Shown here: in pieces, positions 27,764 to 38,089 of the stretch
Numbering within the stretch: the first letter of the stretch is position 1
Layout of the letters: every line of letters begins with the position of its first letter
Origin: Corynebacterium vitaeruminis DSM 20294
GTDB taxonomy: Bacteria; Actinomycetota; Actinomycetes; Mycobacteriales; Mycobacteriaceae
Direction: 5' to 3'
Length of the DNA stretch: 64,000 bases
NCBI RefSeq assembly: GCF_000550805.1
Contig: NZ_CP004353.1
Coordinates: 1,984,001 to 2,048,000 of the forward strand
Notes under the pieces: model-generated
Database searches by the model: none
The model's input: the letters and a program-made list of their open reading frames with translations, nothing else
What the model was told of the DNA's origin: nothing
Program-made: the position numbers and the translations under genes

Positions 27764-27919
27764 TCCAAGGTCAGTATCTGGAAACTGCACCAGACTTGGC
27801 CTCGACTAGGCTTTTCGATTTTCTTCTTGACGTAACGACTGCGGTTGGTCGCTTTTGAATGTCTCGATTAGGTTACGAAACAATCCCCCGGGCTGTCCAC
27901 TTTTCGGTTCCGTAATCAT

Positions 27920-27938
27920 GTCGTTATGAAGTCGTTAC
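27920..27938. promoter_or_regulatory. Direct repeat, candidate MtrA operator
   Basis: GTCGTTAT-GAA-GTCGTTAC: two eight-base units 11 bp apart, about one helical turn, as bound by OmpR-type regulators. Read on the minus strand it gives GTAACGAC and ATAACGAC, close to the GTAAC half-sites described for actinobacterial MtrA, which controls peptidoglycan hydrolase genes. It lies about 205-225 bp upstream of the nlpC start. Confidence 0.45.
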
Positions 27939-28321
27939 TTAAAGAAGATGAACTTTCCTGAGAAGTTCTCATTTTGTGACCAAACCGCAATCATTCGCAG
28001 CCATTTCCCATAATTCCCCAAGCTACCTGCGGAAATAATTGAACTCTAATGTCGATATTTTCGCGCCTGAGGTTTATCTTTGACGTCACCAAACACGTTA
28101 TCTGAGTACCGTGTGATTCGTGTTACTTTTTAGAATTGGTGGGATTCACACAGCGAACGGCGGCCCGCGAACATCATGAAACGTGAAAGGTGTTAATTCC
28201 TGTGGTTTCCTGCTTTCGGTTGTCTCGCGGAGCTTAAGAATGGAACTTGGGACGTTCCGAATACTTGAGTAGGCCCGTCGGGTGCGCGGCTATTCCTATA
28301 TATAAGGGTGTCTCGCCTTTG

Positions 28322-28333
28322 GCGTCGACAAGC
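28322..28333 (+). repeat. Copy of the dispersed GCGTCGACAAGC motif
   Basis: Exact copy just beyond the qcrB terminator, oriented against qcrB. CCTTTG precedes it and AGAAAAC follows. Confidence 0.7.
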
Positions 28334-28371
28334 AGAAAACCCGCTACGGTCCCTTGCGGGCGTAGCGGGCT
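28334..28371 (-). terminator. Intrinsic terminator of ctaE-qcrCAB
   Basis: CCCGCTACG (28340-28348) pairs with CGTAGCGGG (28361-28369). On the minus strand it runs into TTTTCTG. It lies about 25 bases after the qcrB stop. Confidence 0.85.
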
Positions 28372-28393
28372 TCGCGAGCGCTAATTGGGGTCT

Positions 28394-30016
28394 TTACAGA
28401 CCGTTCTCCTCGTCCTTGGCGCGGTTAGCGCGGTTGAGGTTGTCGAGCATCTCCGCTTCCTCGCGGTGATTCTCGTGCTCGATCTCTGCAGCCTTGGCTG
28501 CGATCTCCGGGGAATCCGGCGTGAAGGCGGATCCACGACCCGGGGAACCGGAGAAGCCGAGCTGGTTCATCTGCTTCGGGACAGCGGCGCCAGCGTACGG
28601 CAGCGGCACTGCGTGTCCGTGCTCGTCAACCGGGCCGAGCGGCTGGTGAACCTCGATGAAGGCACCGTTCGGCATGATCTTGATGATACCGGTCTCGATA
28701 CCGTGCTCGAGGACCTCGCGGTCGGAGCGCTGGAGGCCGATGCAGATGCGGTAGGTGATGAAGTAGGCCAGCGGCGGCAGGATGATGAGTCCGATGCGGC
28801 CGACCCAGGTCATGGCGTTCAGGGAGACCTGGAAGTGGTAGGCGAACAGGTCGTTACCACCGGAGAGGGTCAGCAGGTTGAAGAACACCAGACCCATGAC
28901 ACCCAGCGAGGTACGAACCGGCACGTCGCGCGGGCGCTGCAGAATGTTGTGGTGAGCATCGTCGCCGGTGATCTTCTTCTCGATGAACGGGTAGGAGATC
29001 AGCAGGACGACCATGACGATGGCCAGCAGGGCAACCCAGAACACGCCCGGGATGGTGTAGTGGCCGAGGTAGAGCTCCCACGCCGGCATGACACGGGCGG
29101 CACCGTCAGTCCACAGCATGTAGATATCCGGCTGGGAACCAGCGGAGACCTGAGCCGGGTTGTACGGGCCAAGCATCCAGATGGCGTTGATGGTGGTGAG
29201 ACCAGCCATGAGCGCCAAGACACCAGCGGTGACCAGACCGAAGGCGGCGGCCTTCAGACCGAACAGCGGCAGAATGCGAACGCCGATGACGTTGTTCTCG
29301 GTGCGGCCCGGTCCAGGCAGCTGGGTGTGCTTCTGGTACCAGACCAGAGCGAGGTGAGCTGCGATGAGGCCCAGGATGATGCCCGGGATGATCAGCACGT
29401 GCGCGATGTAGAAGCGGTCCAGCATGAGGTCGGACGGAAAGTCGCCGCCGAACATCAGCCAGTGCAGCCAGGTGCCGATGATCGGCAGGCCGACCACGAT
29501 GGCGGACATGATGCGGAGGCCGACGCCGGAGAGCAGGTCGTCCGGCAGCGAGTAACCCATGAAGCCCTCGGCCATGCCCAGGAACAGCAGCACGCAGCCG
29601 ATGATCCAGTTGGCCTCACGCGGGCGGCGGAACGCGCCGGTGAAGAAGATGCGCAGCATGTGCACGGTCATGGAGACCATGAACATCAGCGCTGCCCAGT
29701 GGTGCATCTGGCGGATGAACAGTCCGCCGCGAACCTCGAAGGAGAGGTTCAGCGCGGTCTCGTAGGCGCGAGACATCTCCATGCCGTTGAGCGGCAGGTA
29801 GGCGCCATCGTAGATGACCTTGGTGATGGACGGGTCGAAGAACAGGGTCAGGTAGACACCGGTCAGCAGCAGGATGATGAAGCTGTACAGTGCGATCTCA
29901 CCGAGCATGAAGGACCAGTGAGTCGGGAAGACCTTGTTGATCTGGCGGCGAATACCCGCGGCGGCGGTGTATCGCGAATCAATGTTGTTGCCGATTTCGG
30001 CGAGTTTAGTGCTCAT
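28394..30016 (-). CDS. qcrB: Menaquinol-cytochrome c reductase, cytochrome b subunit
   Basis: Heme b and quinol-binding membrane subunit of the bc1 part of the bc1-aa3 supercomplex. The 540 residues contain the paired histidines of the four-helix bundle ([18 protein letters not shown] and [30 protein letters not shown]), the Qo-site PPFxY-like region PP in LPPLAYF/GPYNP, and the long charged C-terminal tail usual in actinobacteria. The ATG at 30016 shares one base with the qcrA stop (TAATG), indicating translational coupling at the end of the operon. Confidence 0.96.
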   Translation of the reverse strand: MSTKLAEIGNNIDSRYTAAAGIRRQINKVFPTHWSFMLGEIALYSFIILLLTGVYLTLFFDPSITKVIYDGAYLPLNGMEMSRAYETALNLSFEVRGGLFIRQMHHWAALMFMVSMTVHMLRIFFTGAFRRPREANWIIGCVLLFLGMAEGFMGYSLPDDLLSGVGLRIMSAIVVGLPIIGTWLHWLMFGGDFPSDLMLDRFYIAHVLIIPGIILGLIAAHLALVWYQKHTQLPGPGRTENNVIGVRILPLFGLKAAAFGLVTAGVLALMAGLTTINAIWMLGPYNPAQVSAGSQPDIYMLWTDGAARVMPAWELYLGHYTIPGVFWVALLAIVMVVLLISYPFIEKKITGDDAHHNILQRPRDVPVRTSLGVMGLVFFNLLTLSGGNDLFAYHFQVSLNAMTWVGRIGLIILPPLAYFITYRICIGLQRSDREVLEHGIETGIIKIMPNGAFIEVHQPLGPVDEHGHAVPLPYAGAAVPKQMNQLGFSGSPGRGSAFTPDSPEIAAKAAEIEHENHREEAEMLDNLNRANRAKDEENGL

Positions 30017-31239
30017 TAGGACTTACGCTCCCAGAATGCCGGGCCGACAGGCTCAATGAAGTCGCCTGCAGCAACGAGGTAACCCTCTTCGTCAACGGTG
30101 ATCGGCAGCTGTGGCAGAGCACGGGCAGCCGGACCGAAGACTGGCTTGCCCCAACGCAGAGCATCGAACTGCGACTGGTGGCACGGGCACAGGATGCGGT
30201 TGGTCTGGGCCTCGTAGAGGGAGGTCGGGCAACCGATGTGCGTGCAGATCTTTGAGTAGGCGTAGTAGTCGCCGTAGTGGAAGTCCTCCTGGCCCTCGCG
30301 CGCGACGGCCTTGGCGGCGTCCTCGGAGCGCAGGCGGATCAGCATGACAGCATTACGAGGTCCGTGGATGGAGTGCATGTGCTCCTCGTAGACGTCTGCT
30401 TCCTTGTTGTACTTGTCTCCGTCGTTGACCAGATCCTCGGGCAGCGGGAAGACCGTCTCCATGGCGGCGGCGGACAGATCCTCGGGGCGCATGCGCACGA
30501 GGCGGGTCACGCCCTGGGTGGTGTAGTGCTCGCCGGTGGAGTTCTCTTCCTTCTCAGCAAGCGTGCCGGTGTCGCGACCGAGGTAGAGCTTCACACCCTT
30601 GCGGGAGCTCAGCGCCCAGCCGGAGGTCCACAGGGTGCCGTCACCCTGGATGCCCAGAGCGCCAGCCTTCCACGGGTTCTTGATCATGCCGCCGAGCGGG
30701 GCGATGACCACGAGGCCCGCGAGGACACCACCGACGCCGAGCAGGGACTTCAGGACCTTACGGCGGCCGAGGGTGGAGGTCTCCCAGGAGTCGTTCAGCA
30801 GGGCGACGATGGTGCGGCGGTCGACCTCGTCGGACGGGCCGTCGTGGCGGCGCTGAACCGCGATCTCCTCGGGCATGATCGTCTTGATGTAGATGATCAC
30901 GGCGAAGGCGAGGCTCAGAATGGCCAGGCCGGCGGTGATGCCGAGGAACGGGGTGTACAGGGTGTAGGTCCACAGGCCTTCGTCGCCGAGGCCCTTGTAC
31001 TTCCACGGCCAGAACAGGTAGATGGCCAGGAAGGCGACCGCGGCGACAATGCCGATGGCCAGCCAGACGCCAACCTTGCGGGCGGCGCGCTTCTCAGCCG
31101 GATCGTTGTCGATCGGGAAGCGCTCCTTGCGGTAGGCAACCGTCACGTCGTCGAGCTCGGTGCCCAGGCGGGCCAGCTCGTCGTTGCTCATCGCAGCAAG
31201 CTGCTTATCGGTGTACTTCATTTCGTTTGAATTGCTCAT
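30016..31239 (-). CDS. qcrA: Menaquinol-cytochrome c reductase, Rieske iron-sulfur subunit
   Basis: A 407-residue Rieske protein with three membrane spans before the soluble domain, the actinobacterial form. Cluster ligands are CTHIGCPTS and CPCHQSQFD near the C-terminus. It passes electrons from menaquinol to the diheme cytochrome QcrC. The start is the ATG at 31239 ([13 protein letters not shown]); it overlaps the qcrC stop by four bases. A longer open frame upstream lies inside qcrC and is not used. Confidence 0.96.
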   Translation of the reverse strand: MSNSNEMKYTDKQLAAMSNDELARLGTELDDVTVAYRKERFPIDNDPAEKRAARKVGVWLAIGIVAAVAFLAIYLFWPWKYKGLGDEGLWTYTLYTPFLGITAGLAILSLAFAVIIYIKTIMPEEIAVQRRHDGPSDEVDRRTIVALLNDSWETSTLGRRKVLKSLLGVGGVLAGLVVIAPLGGMIKNPWKAGALGIQGDGTLWTSGWALSSRKGVKLYLGRDTGTLAEKEENSTGEHYTTQGVTRLVRMRPEDLSAAAMETVFPLPEDLVNDGDKYNKEADVYEEHMHSIHGPRNAVMLIRLRSEDAAKAVAREGQEDFHYGDYYAYSKICTHIGCPTSLYEAQTNRILCPCHQSQFDALRWGKPVFGPAARALPQLPITVDEEGYLVAAGDFIEPVGPAFWERKS

Positions 31240-32129
31240 GAACGGGATCCAATCCAGAGTGCAGCGGCCACGAGGACCACGATGCCGACCAACCAAGCGA
31301 ACATACCCTCAGCCACGGGGCCGAGGCCGCCGAGGCTCCAACCGCTCGGGCTGGGGGTTTCCTTTGCCGACTTGATGTAGGCGATGATGTCCTTCTTCTC
31401 GTCAGCGGACAGCTGGCGATCGGAGAACTTCGGCATGTTCTGCGGGCCGGTGAGCATGGCCTGGTAGATCTCCTGTTCGTTGGCAGGATCCAGGACAGGG
31501 GCGTACTTACCACTGGAAAGCGCGCCGCCACGACCGGTGAAGTTGTGGCAGGAAGCGCAGTTCAGGCGGAAGAGGTCGGAACCACGGGCAACGTCGGCCG
31601 GGTCGATGTTGCCGTCGTAGTTGGCGCCGCGGAGGGAGTCCATCGCGACCGTGCCGTCGGCGTTGGTGACGATCTCTGGTCCGCCACCGTTTGCCTGGAC
31701 GTACGCTGCCAGAGCGAGGGTCTGAGCCTCGGAGTAGCGCGCAGTCTTACGCTTTGCCTGTGCCTCGTTGCGCAGCATCGGCATGCGGCCGGAGTGAACC
31801 TGGAAGTACACTGCGCCCGAGCCCACGCCAATCAGGGAAGGACCACGGTCCTGCACGCCCTGCAGGTTTGCACCGTGGCAGGTGATACAAGCGACGTCGT
31901 AGAGATCCTTACCTTCTTGGACAAGAGCCTGCTCGTCTTTCTGAGCGGTTGCGACCTGTGCGTCAGGGGTAACCGCATTGACGATGATGCCCGCGCCGGT
32001 CAAGCCGAACGCGAGGGCCATGGCGCCGGCGACGGTACGACGCACCTTGCGGCGGTTTCGCACCTTCTTCGCCTGCTTGGCCGACACGGTCTCCTCGACC
32101 ATTGCGGGGGTTTGAGGGTTGTTATCCAT
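31236..32129 (-). CDS. qcrC: Menaquinol-cytochrome c reductase, diheme cytochrome c subunit
   Basis: A 297-residue membrane-anchored cytochrome c1 with two heme attachment sites, CITCHG and CASCHN, plus an N-terminal anchor ([18 protein letters not shown]) and a C-terminal one. The double heme replaces a separate soluble cytochrome c and feeds the aa3 oxidase directly. Two adjacent ATG codons compete at 32132 and 32129; I choose the second because it has the better distance from AAGGA. ctaE lies 67 bases upstream on the same strand. Confidence 0.95.
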   Translation of the reverse strand: MDNNPQTPAMVEETVSAKQAKKVRNRRKVRRTVAGAMALAFGLTGAGIIVNAVTPDAQVATAQKDEQALVQEGKDLYDVACITCHGANLQGVQDRGPSLIGVGSGAVYFQVHSGRMPMLRNEAQAKRKTARYSEAQTLALAAYVQANGGGPEIVTNADGTVAMDSLRGANYDGNIDPADVARGSDLFRLNCASCHNFTGRGGALSSGKYAPVLDPANEQEIYQAMLTGPQNMPKFSDRQLSADEKKDIIAYIKSAKETPSPSGWSLGGLGPVAEGMFAWLVGIVVLVAAALWIGSRS

Positions 32130-32199
32130 CATTTTCCTTATGTCTCGTTGCGGAAAGTGAAGGGCTGTAGGCCGGAGCATGTGCCCAGGCCGCTACGGC

Positions 32200-32817
32200 C
32201 TACTGAATGAAGTAAATGGTGATGAAGAGTCCGATCCAGACAACGTCAACGAAGTGCCAGTAGTAGGACACAACCATTGCCGCGGTCGCCTGTGCCGGGG
32301 TGAACTTCGATTTGCTGATTCGCAGGATGACCACCACGAAGGCCAGAACGCCGGCAAGAACGTGTGCCGCGTGGAAGCCGGTGGTGATGAAGAACGTCGA
32401 GCCGTACACGCTGCTCGGGATGGTCATTCCCTCGCGGATCAGGTTTGCATACTCGTATGCCTGACCGACAAGGAAGGTCGCACCCAAGAGAACGGTGAGG
32501 CTGAACCAGCGACGCAGTCCGAATACGTCGCCGCGCTCTGCTGCGAAAACGCCAAGCTGTGCGGTAAAGGAAGAGGACACCAGGATGATGGTGACCACGA
32601 GGGCGTATGGAACGTTGAGGTGCTCAGCACCTTCCTTCCACGAGCCGTTTCCAATGCCATTCGCACGCGAAGTGAAGTACATCGCGAACAAGCCGGCGAA
32701 GAACATCAATTCCTGAGACAGGAACACAATCGTGCCGACACTGACCATATTCGGACGGTTCAGTGCCGCAACACGTTGTGGTGCTGCCATATCTTTGTTT
32801 CCAATTGCGCTCGTCAC
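32200..32817 (-). CDS. ctaE: Cytochrome c oxidase subunit 3
   Basis: Subunit III of the aa3 oxidase, 205 residues with five visible membrane spans. The start is the GTG at 32817 giving [23 protein letters not shown], which matches the known corynebacterial N-terminus; the 12 upstream codons are not supported. There is no ribosome site, and TACTAG/TAGAT elements lie a few bases upstream, so the message is probably leaderless. Functional blocks: [16 protein letters not shown] and [14 protein letters not shown]. It is the first gene of ctaE-qcrCAB, as in C. glutamicum. Confidence 0.95.
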   Translation of the reverse strand: MTSAIGNKDMAAPQRVAALNRPNMVSVGTIVFLSQELMFFAGLFAMYFTSRANGIGNGSWKEGAEHLNVPYALVVTIILVSSSFTAQLGVFAAERGDVFGLRRWFSLTVLLGATFLVGQAYEYANLIREGMTIPSSVYGSTFFITTGFHAAHVLAGVLAFVVVILRISKSKFTPAQATAAMVVSYYWHFVDVVWIGLFITIYFIQ

Positions 32818-33136
32818 GCTATCTAGTATGACGGTTCGACCTGCGTAAGTCACCTCATGCCCCCCTTGCTATCAAAGGTTGGATTTGCCAATTTCACAAC
32901 GTTGACCTTCGGAAATTCGCCCCAGATTCCTTCGCCACCCTAGGGAACTAATGGCCTCGTTCATCCGACGAGGCGTTTACGCAGGTCATTCCACCCCCAT
33001 GGCAACCCCATTTCAAAAAACGGGTCACGGCCCCTAAATCGCTCGATTCAATAGGTCAGCCCACGCCGAAAATTGCACGCTGTTTGATGAGAGTTATCTC
33101 ACAATCGCGCATCCGCAATTTTCGCCCTATCAAACT

Positions 33137-33155
33137 TTAGTTTGACCTAGCCTTA
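33137..33155. promoter_or_regulatory. DtxR-like box upstream of ctaE-qcrCAB
   Basis: The 19 bases TTAGTTTGACCTAGCCTTA agree with the DtxR consensus TTAGGTTAGSCTAACCTAA at 14 of 19 positions by my count. It lies about 320 bp upstream of ctaE and overlaps a perfect palindrome. Confidence 0.35.
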
Positions 33156-33263
33156 CCTGCGGTTTTGGCCTTTCACAGCCACTTCCACCCCCAAGGAAAA
33201 GTTTTCGGCATTTTCCGCATCGGCGGGAACTTTTTTATAGCCCCCTCCGACGCACAGCCTTGG

Positions 33264-33275
33264 CCGTCGAAAAGC
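33264..33275 (+). repeat. Variant (CCGTCGAAAAGC) of the dispersed motif
   Basis: Intergenic copy between ctaE and ctaF, differing from the core at two positions (first base, and A in place of C at position 8). CTTGG precedes it. Confidence 0.5.
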
Positions 33276-33317
33276 AACCGTCACAGTGACGCCAGCGCCA
33301 CCCCTATTAGGGGACGC

Positions 33318-33360
33318 GAAAAACCCAGGCGCAACACCGCTGGGGTGCCGCACCTGGGTT
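33318..33360 (-). terminator. Intrinsic terminator of ctaCF
   Basis: AACCCAGG pairs with CCTGGGTT around a GC-rich loop; on the minus strand the stem ends in a TTTTT run. Confidence 0.85.
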
Positions 33361-33406
33361 ATCAGACGCGCTGTGAAGCCTAGGGAATGTCTCCCCGACT
33401 ATGAAA

Positions 33407-33859
33407 CTAGTGCTTTTCCTTCGGGAGGCCGTACTGCAGGTTCAGCATGGTGGTCGACCAGATGAGCAGGATTGCGCCCATGGCGATCAGCCAGTAGTGC
33501 AGGTAGATGATGCCCAGCCCCAGAACGAGGACGGACATGCTCATCGCGAACGGCCAGATGGAGCTCGGGCTGAAGAAGCCCAGGGTGCCCGCGCCGTCCT
33601 GAATCTCCGCCTCTTCCCAGTCCTCGGGAAGAACGTCGATGCGCTTGTCGGTGAAGTGCAGGTAGCCGCCGAGCATCAGAGCCAGCAGGGTGGCCAGGAT
33701 CATCGAGACGCCGCCGGCCCACTCGAAGTTGTAGGAACCGCCGCCCGCGCGGTGCAGGTTTCCGGAGTCCTGGACGTACATGGTGCCGAAGAAGTAGATC
33801 GCAGTCACGATAGCCAGGAACACGGCCATCGAGTACATGATCTTGGAAGTTGCTCTCAT
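33407..33859 (-). CDS. ctaF: Cytochrome c oxidase subunit 4
   Basis: The small, four-span actinobacterial subunit IV of the aa3 oxidase, 150 residues. Spans are visible at [54 protein letters not shown] and [12 protein letters not shown]. It follows ctaC by 26 bases. The second group [16 protein letters not shown] is a conserved acidic loop of the family. The start is the ATG at 33859. Confidence 0.93.
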   Translation of the reverse strand: MRATSKIMYSMAVFLAIVTAIYFFGTMYVQDSGNLHRAGGGSYNFEWAGGVSMILATLLALMLGGYLHFTDKRIDVLPEDWEEAEIQDGAGTLGFFSPSSIWPFAMSMSVLVLGLGIIYLHYWLIAMGAILLIWSTTMLNLQYGLPKEKH

Positions 33860-33885
33860 TGTATGTAAACCTCTTCCCTTATCTC

Positions 33886-34977
33886 TTAAGCGGCTGCGCC
33901 GTTGTTGTCGACCGAGTTAGCACCATCGCGGGTGTTGGTACGGTCGGAGTTGAATGGGCTGGTGGAGGTCGCGTACGGAGCCTCGCCGATCTGCTTCAGT
34001 GCGTCGGAGTTCGGAAGCTCCGGGTTGGCGTTGCGGATCTCCATGTACTGCTTGAACTTCTCCGGGCTCACGACGCGGATCTCGAAGTTCATCATCGCGT
34101 GGTAGGTACCACACATCTCAGCACAGCGGCCGACGAAGGCGCCTTCCTTTTCGATCTTCTCGATCTGGAAGCTGCGCTGCTGCTTGTTGGCCTCCGGGTG
34201 GTTGTAAGCGTCGCGCTTGAACAGGAACTCCGGGACCCAGAAGGCGTGGGAGACGTCAGCGGAAGCGAGGTCGAACTGGATCGGGGTGTTCGACGGGAGG
34301 ACGAGGACCGGAACCTCCTCGGTGGTGCCGAGGGTCTCGATCTTGTCGAAGCGAAGGTAGGAGACATCCGACTTGGAGTAGCCGTTGATCGGGTTCTCGC
34401 CGTTCGGATCCTCCTTGGTGGCCTCTGCGTCCGCCTGGCGCTCCTCGTCGATGCCCTTGTACTCCGAGCCGGTGGGGCTCAGATCGGCGGCGACGTTCTG
34501 GTAACCGAACTTCCAGTTCCACTGGTAGGCGGTCACGTCGACGGTCACCTTCGGGTTCTTGTCCATCGCGGTGACCTTGTCCTGGGTCTGAACCGTGAAG
34601 AAGAACAGGGTCATGACGATGATGATCGGGACGATGGTCAGGACCAGCTCGAGCGGAATGTTGTACTGGGTCTGGCGCGGGAACTCGCCCTTGCCGGCCT
34701 TCTCGGCGCGCTTGGCGCTCCAAGCAAACATGCCGTAGATGAACAGGCCCCACATGATGAAGCCGATGATCCAGGCGGTAACCCAGACCCACACCCAGAA
34801 GTTGTACATGGCGGTCGCCTCGGGCGTAATGCCCTCCGGCCAACCAAATGCCAAGGCCTTGCCCAGCACGCCACCCGGTGCTTCGACGTCACATCCTGCA
34901 AGGGCGAGGCCACCGAAACCAAGGACACTGCCGAGCAGTGCCTTACGGCCCAAGCCACGCTTCTGCTGCTGTTTCAC
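33886..34977 (-). CDS. ctaC: Cytochrome c oxidase subunit 2
   Basis: Subunit II, 363 residues, carrying the CuA centre. It is a lipoprotein: signal [18 protein letters not shown], lipobox LALAGC with Cys29. Two membrane spans follow, then a cupredoxin domain with QWNWKFGY and the CuA ligands in [13 protein letters not shown] corynebacterial insertion rich in charged residues ([19 protein letters not shown]) lies in the cupredoxin domain. The start is the GTG at 34977, which has AAGGAAGG upstream; the longer frame is not supported. It begins the ctaCF unit. Confidence 0.95.
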   Translation of the reverse strand: MKQQQKRGLGRKALLGSVLGFGGLALAGCDVEAPGGVLGKALAFGWPEGITPEATAMYNFWVWVWVTAWIIGFIMWGLFIYGMFAWSAKRAEKAGKGEFPRQTQYNIPLELVLTIVPIIIVMTLFFFTVQTQDKVTAMDKNPKVTVDVTAYQWNWKFGYQNVAADLSPTGSEYKGIDEERQADAEATKEDPNGENPINGYSKSDVSYLRFDKIETLGTTEEVPVLVLPSNTPIQFDLASADVSHAFWVPEFLFKRDAYNHPEANKQQRSFQIEKIEKEGAFVGRCAEMCGTYHAMMNFEIRVVSPEKFKQYMEIRNANPELPNSDALKQIGEAPYATSTSPFNSDRTNTRDGANSVDNNGAAA

Positions 34978-35511
34978 GCGCGTCTGCCTTCCTTTAAACA
35001 CTAGATTCTTCAAGACTTTCTGAAATATCCATGGCGTCGCATGAGACATTCTCAAATAGCCACGTCTAAATAGGGAGAATAGCGCATGAACGGCCCGTTT
35101 CCTTAACTATTTCTCCCCCTCCATCCACCCATTAACGCCCCTAGAACTGCTAAAACATGACCGTTTGGGGCACTACTAGGGTGTTTAGCCCACATCGCTG
35201 CGCGGCCGTGTAACCCATCTCACAGTAGAATCGTCCTGTATCAACCTTATGGATACCCACAGCACCAACCAAGGTCACCCCCTTACCTAAAAGGGCAGCT
35301 CACGGTGGTTTTTTTCGCTTTTCGACGCTCCGAAGGCGGGCTGCCCCTTCCCCGAGGGGCTAAGCGCCGGGCTTGCGTCTCATCGCACATATGCGTCGGG
35401 CGTGGCCGTTTCCTGCACCCACGTGTCGGGCGAGTAGCCTAGTAGCAATGCGCCACCGCGCACCCTTATTAGTATTCACTCGCCAGTATGAAAGAGAGAA
35501 GGCCTCACCAC
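34978..35511. other. 534-bp divergent region between ctaC and ltsA, no gene
   Basis: Holds the promoters of ctaC (minus) and ltsA (plus). Visible structure: a pair of inverted GGGCAGC/GCTGCCC arms at 35293-35299 and 35340-35346 enclosing a T-run and a dispersed-motif variant, and TAGTAGCAAT about 70 bp before ltsA as a possible -10. The inverted arms with the T-run inside do not form a normal terminator. Confidence 0.5.
35317..35328 (-). repeat. Variant (GCGTCGAAAAGC) of the dispersed motif
   Basis: Intergenic, upstream of ltsA and on the opposite strand to it. GAAAAAAACC follows it. Confidence 0.55.
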
Positions 35512-37434
35512 ATGTGCGGACTCCTTGGATTCCTTAGCGCTGACGGCAACGCCTCGCAGTTCACCGCTTCCATCGAAAAGGCTTTGCCATGCATGCGCCA
35601 CCGCGGACCGGACGAGGCCGGAACCTGGCACGACGACGACGCCGTTTTCGGCTTCAATCGACTCTCCATCATTGACCTGGAGCATTCGCACCAGCCGTTG
35701 CGCTGGGGTCCCGAGGGCGAGCCCGACCGCTACGCCATGACCTTCAACGGCGAGATCTACAACTACGTCGAGCTGCGCAAGGAGCTGCAGGAGGCTGGGT
35801 ACACCTTCAACACCTCCGGCGACGGCGAGACCATCGTCGTGGGCTACCACCACTGGGGTGCCGACGTCGTGCGCCACCTGCGCGGCATGTTCGGCTTCGC
35901 CATCTGGGACACCACGGAGCGCCAGCTCTTCCTGGCCCGCGACCCCTTCGGCATCAAGCCGCTCTTCTTCGCCACCACCGAGGCCGGCACCGCGTTTGCC
36001 TCCGAGAAGAAGTGCATCCTCGAGATGGCCGAGGACATGGGTATCGACCTCAGCCTTGACCGCCGCGCCATCGAGCACTACGTCGACCTCCAGTACGTGC
36101 CCGAGCCGGAAAGCCTCCACGCCGGCATCCGCCGCCTCGAGTCCGGCTGCACCGCCACCGTCACCCCCGGCGGCGAGCTCAAGCAGACCCGCTACTTCCG
36201 CCCCCAGTTCCCCGCGCAGAAGGTGGCCAAGGGCACCGAGCAGGAGCTGTTCGACCGCATCGCCCGCGCGCTCGAGGACTCCGTCGAGAAGCACATGCGC
36301 GCCGACGTCACCGTCGGTTCATTCCTCTCCGGCGGCATCGACTCGACCGCGATCGCCACCCTGGCCAAGCGCCACAACCCGAACCTGCTCACATTCACCA
36401 CCGGCTTCGAGCGCGAGGGCTACTCCGAGGTCGACGTCGCCGCCGAGTCGGCCGCCGCGATCGGGGTCGAGCACATCGTCAAGATTGTCTCCCCCGAGGA
36501 GTACGCCGACGCCATCCCGAAGATCATGTGGTACCTGGACGACCCGGTGGCCGACCCCTCGCTGGTCCCGCTGTTCTTCGTTGCCCAGGAGGCGCGCAAG
36601 CACGTCAAGGTGGTGCTCTCCGGCGAGGGCGCCGACGAGCTGTTCGGCGGCTACACCATCTATAAGGAGCCGCTGTCACTGGCGCCGTTCGAGAAGATCC
36701 CGACCCCGCTGCGCCGCGGGCTAGGCCAGCTGTCCAAGGTGCTCCCCGAAGGCATGAAGGGCAAGTCGCTGCTCAACCGCGGCTCGATGACCATGGAGGA
36801 GCGCTACTACGGCAACGCCCGTTCCTTCAACTTCGACCAGATGAAGCGGGTCATCCCGTGGGCCAAGCAGGAGTGGGATCACCGCGACGTGACCGCCCCC
36901 ATCTACGCGCAGTCGAAGAACATGGACCCGGTCGCGCGCATGCAGCACCTAGACCTGTTCACCTGGATGCGCGGCGACATCCTGGTCAAGGCCGACAAGA
37001 TCAACATGGCGCACTCGCTCGAGCTGCGCGTGCCCTTCCTCGACCGCGAGGTGTTCAAGGTCGCCGAGACGATCCCGCATGATCTCAAGATCAGCCACGG
37101 CACCACCAAGTACGCCCTGCGCAAGGCCATGGAACAGATCGTCCCCGCCCACGTCCTCCACCGCAAGAAGCTGGGCTTCCCGGTGCCGATGCGCCACTGG
37201 CTCGCTGGCGACGAGCTCTTCGGCTGGGCCCAGGATCAGATCAACGCCTCCCAGACCGACGACATCTTCAAAAAGACCGCCGTCATGGAGATGCTCAACG
37301 AGCACCGCAACGGTGTCAGCGACCACTCCCGCCGCCTGTGGACCGTGCTCGCCTTCATGGTCTGGCACGGCATCTTCGTGGAAAAGCGCATCGATCCGGG
37401 CATCGAGCAGCGCGACTACCCGGTCTACCTCTAA
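35512..37434 (+). CDS. ltsA: Glutamine-hydrolysing amidotransferase LtsA (AsnB family)
   Basis: A 640-residue class II glutamine amidotransferase. The start is placed at the ATG of MCGLLGFLSADG so that Cys2 becomes the N-terminal nucleophile after methionine removal; an upstream in-frame ATG at 35488 would block this. The synthetase half has the PP-loop VGSFLSGGIDSTAIA and SGEGADELFGGY. Annotated as asparagine synthetase, the C. glutamicum counterpart LtsA instead amidates diaminopimelate in peptidoglycan, and its loss causes lysozyme and temperature sensitivity. The gene sits at the matching place after ctaCF. Confidence 0.93.
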   Translation: MCGLLGFLSADGNASQFTASIEKALPCMRHRGPDEAGTWHDDDAVFGFNRLSIIDLEHSHQPLRWGPEGEPDRYAMTFNGEIYNYVELRKELQEAGYTFNTSGDGETIVVGYHHWGADVVRHLRGMFGFAIWDTTERQLFLARDPFGIKPLFFATTEAGTAFASEKKCILEMAEDMGIDLSLDRRAIEHYVDLQYVPEPESLHAGIRRLESGCTATVTPGGELKQTRYFRPQFPAQKVAKGTEQELFDRIARALEDSVEKHMRADVTVGSFLSGGIDSTAIATLAKRHNPNLLTFTTGFEREGYSEVDVAAESAAAIGVEHIVKIVSPEEYADAIPKIMWYLDDPVADPSLVPLFFVAQEARKHVKVVLSGEGADELFGGYTIYKEPLSLAPFEKIPTPLRRGLGQLSKVLPEGMKGKSLLNRGSMTMEERYYGNARSFNFDQMKRVIPWAKQEWDHRDVTAPIYAQSKNMDPVARMQHLDLFTWMRGDILVKADKINMAHSLELRVPFLDREVFKVAETIPHDLKISHGTTKYALRKAMEQIVPAHVLHRKKLGFPVPMRHWLAGDELFGWAQDQINASQTDDIFKKTAVMEMLNEHRNGVSDHSRRLWTVLAFMVWHGIFVEKRIDPGIEQRDYPVYL

Positions 37435-37438
37435 GGCC

Positions 37439-38080
37439 ATGCCCGCCGCACGATCGGCGCGCGGGGACGCCCTCTTCCACGCCACCGCGGCGGTTGTGGT
37501 CGCGGTGGCCGTGGGTATCGCGACCTGCCTGGTCAAGAAGTGGCTGGTCGCGCCCGCGGTCGGTTATTCGGCCGGCGCGCTCGTCTATCTGATCGCCGTG
37601 TGGCGGTCGGTCGACGGCATGGACGCCGACACCACCCGCGAGCATGCCGGCGGCGAGGTCCCCTCGACCGCGTTCCGGCAGGCGGTGGTCATCGTCTCCA
37701 CGGTTTTGGCCATCGCCTCGGTGGTCCTGCTCATCATCGACAGCCACGGCGGGGACCTCTACCGCACCGCCACCCGCGCGCTGCTGGGGCTGGCCGTGGT
37801 CGCCATCGCTTGGGCGCTCGTGCACACCATCTTCATGCTGCGCTACGCGTGGTGCTACTACGACGAAAACCCTGGGCTCGACTTTAACCAGAAGGATCCC
37901 CCGAGCTACCGCGACTTCGCCTACGTCTCCTTCTCCATCGGCACCACGGCGGGCATTACCGACGTCGTGGTCACCGACCCCGAGATGCGGCGCATCGTCT
38001 TCGTCCACAGCCTCTACAGTTTCCTGTACAACACCGTCATCACGGCCAGCCTCATCAACGTGTTGGTCTCCCTGTTCTAG
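37439..38080 (+). CDS. DUF1345 family membrane protein
   Basis: A 213-residue protein with about six membrane spans. The C-terminal block YRDFAYVSFSIGTTAGITDVVVTDPEMRRIVFVHSLYSF matches the DUF1345 family and resembles the selectivity-filter region of two-span ion channels. Function unknown. The ATG at 37439 comes four bases after the ltsA stop, with AAGG overlapping that stop, so translation is coupled to ltsA. A longer frame that starts inside ltsA is spurious. A strong terminator follows. Confidence 0.85.
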   Translation: MPAARSARGDALFHATAAVVVAVAVGIATCLVKKWLVAPAVGYSAGALVYLIAVWRSVDGMDADTTREHAGGEVPSTAFRQAVVIVSTVLAIASVVLLIIDSHGGDLYRTATRALLGLAVVAIAWALVHTIFMLRYAWCYYDENPGLDFNQKDPPSYRDFAYVSFSIGTTAGITDVVVTDPEMRRIVFVHSLYSFLYNTVITASLINVLVSLF

Positions 38081-38089
38081 GCACGCGCA

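Larger units (their letters stand above)
27715..28393. other. 679-bp region between nlpC and the end of qcrB: long nlpC leader/promoter, no gene
   Basis: The right part holds the qcrB terminator and one copy of the dispersed motif. The left part, upstream of nlpC, holds a GC-rich hairpin and a direct repeat of GTCGTTAY. The middle (about 27960-28310) is relatively AT-rich, with the inverted repeat GGAAC-GTTCC near 28243-28260 and TATATAAGGG near 28308. No reading frame there has coding character. A small RNA cannot be excluded. Confidence 0.55.
32818..33406. other. 589-bp gap: ctaE promoter region and ctaCF terminator, no gene
   Basis: Contains the ctaCF terminator, a dispersed-motif variant, the palindrome TCAAACT-TT-AGTTTGA at 33130-33145, a DtxR-like box overlapping it, and a low-GC stretch 32870-33240. 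The mRNA of ctaE appears to start at or next to the ctaE start codon, so any operator this far upstream would need a second promoter or long-range action. Confidence 0.55.
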
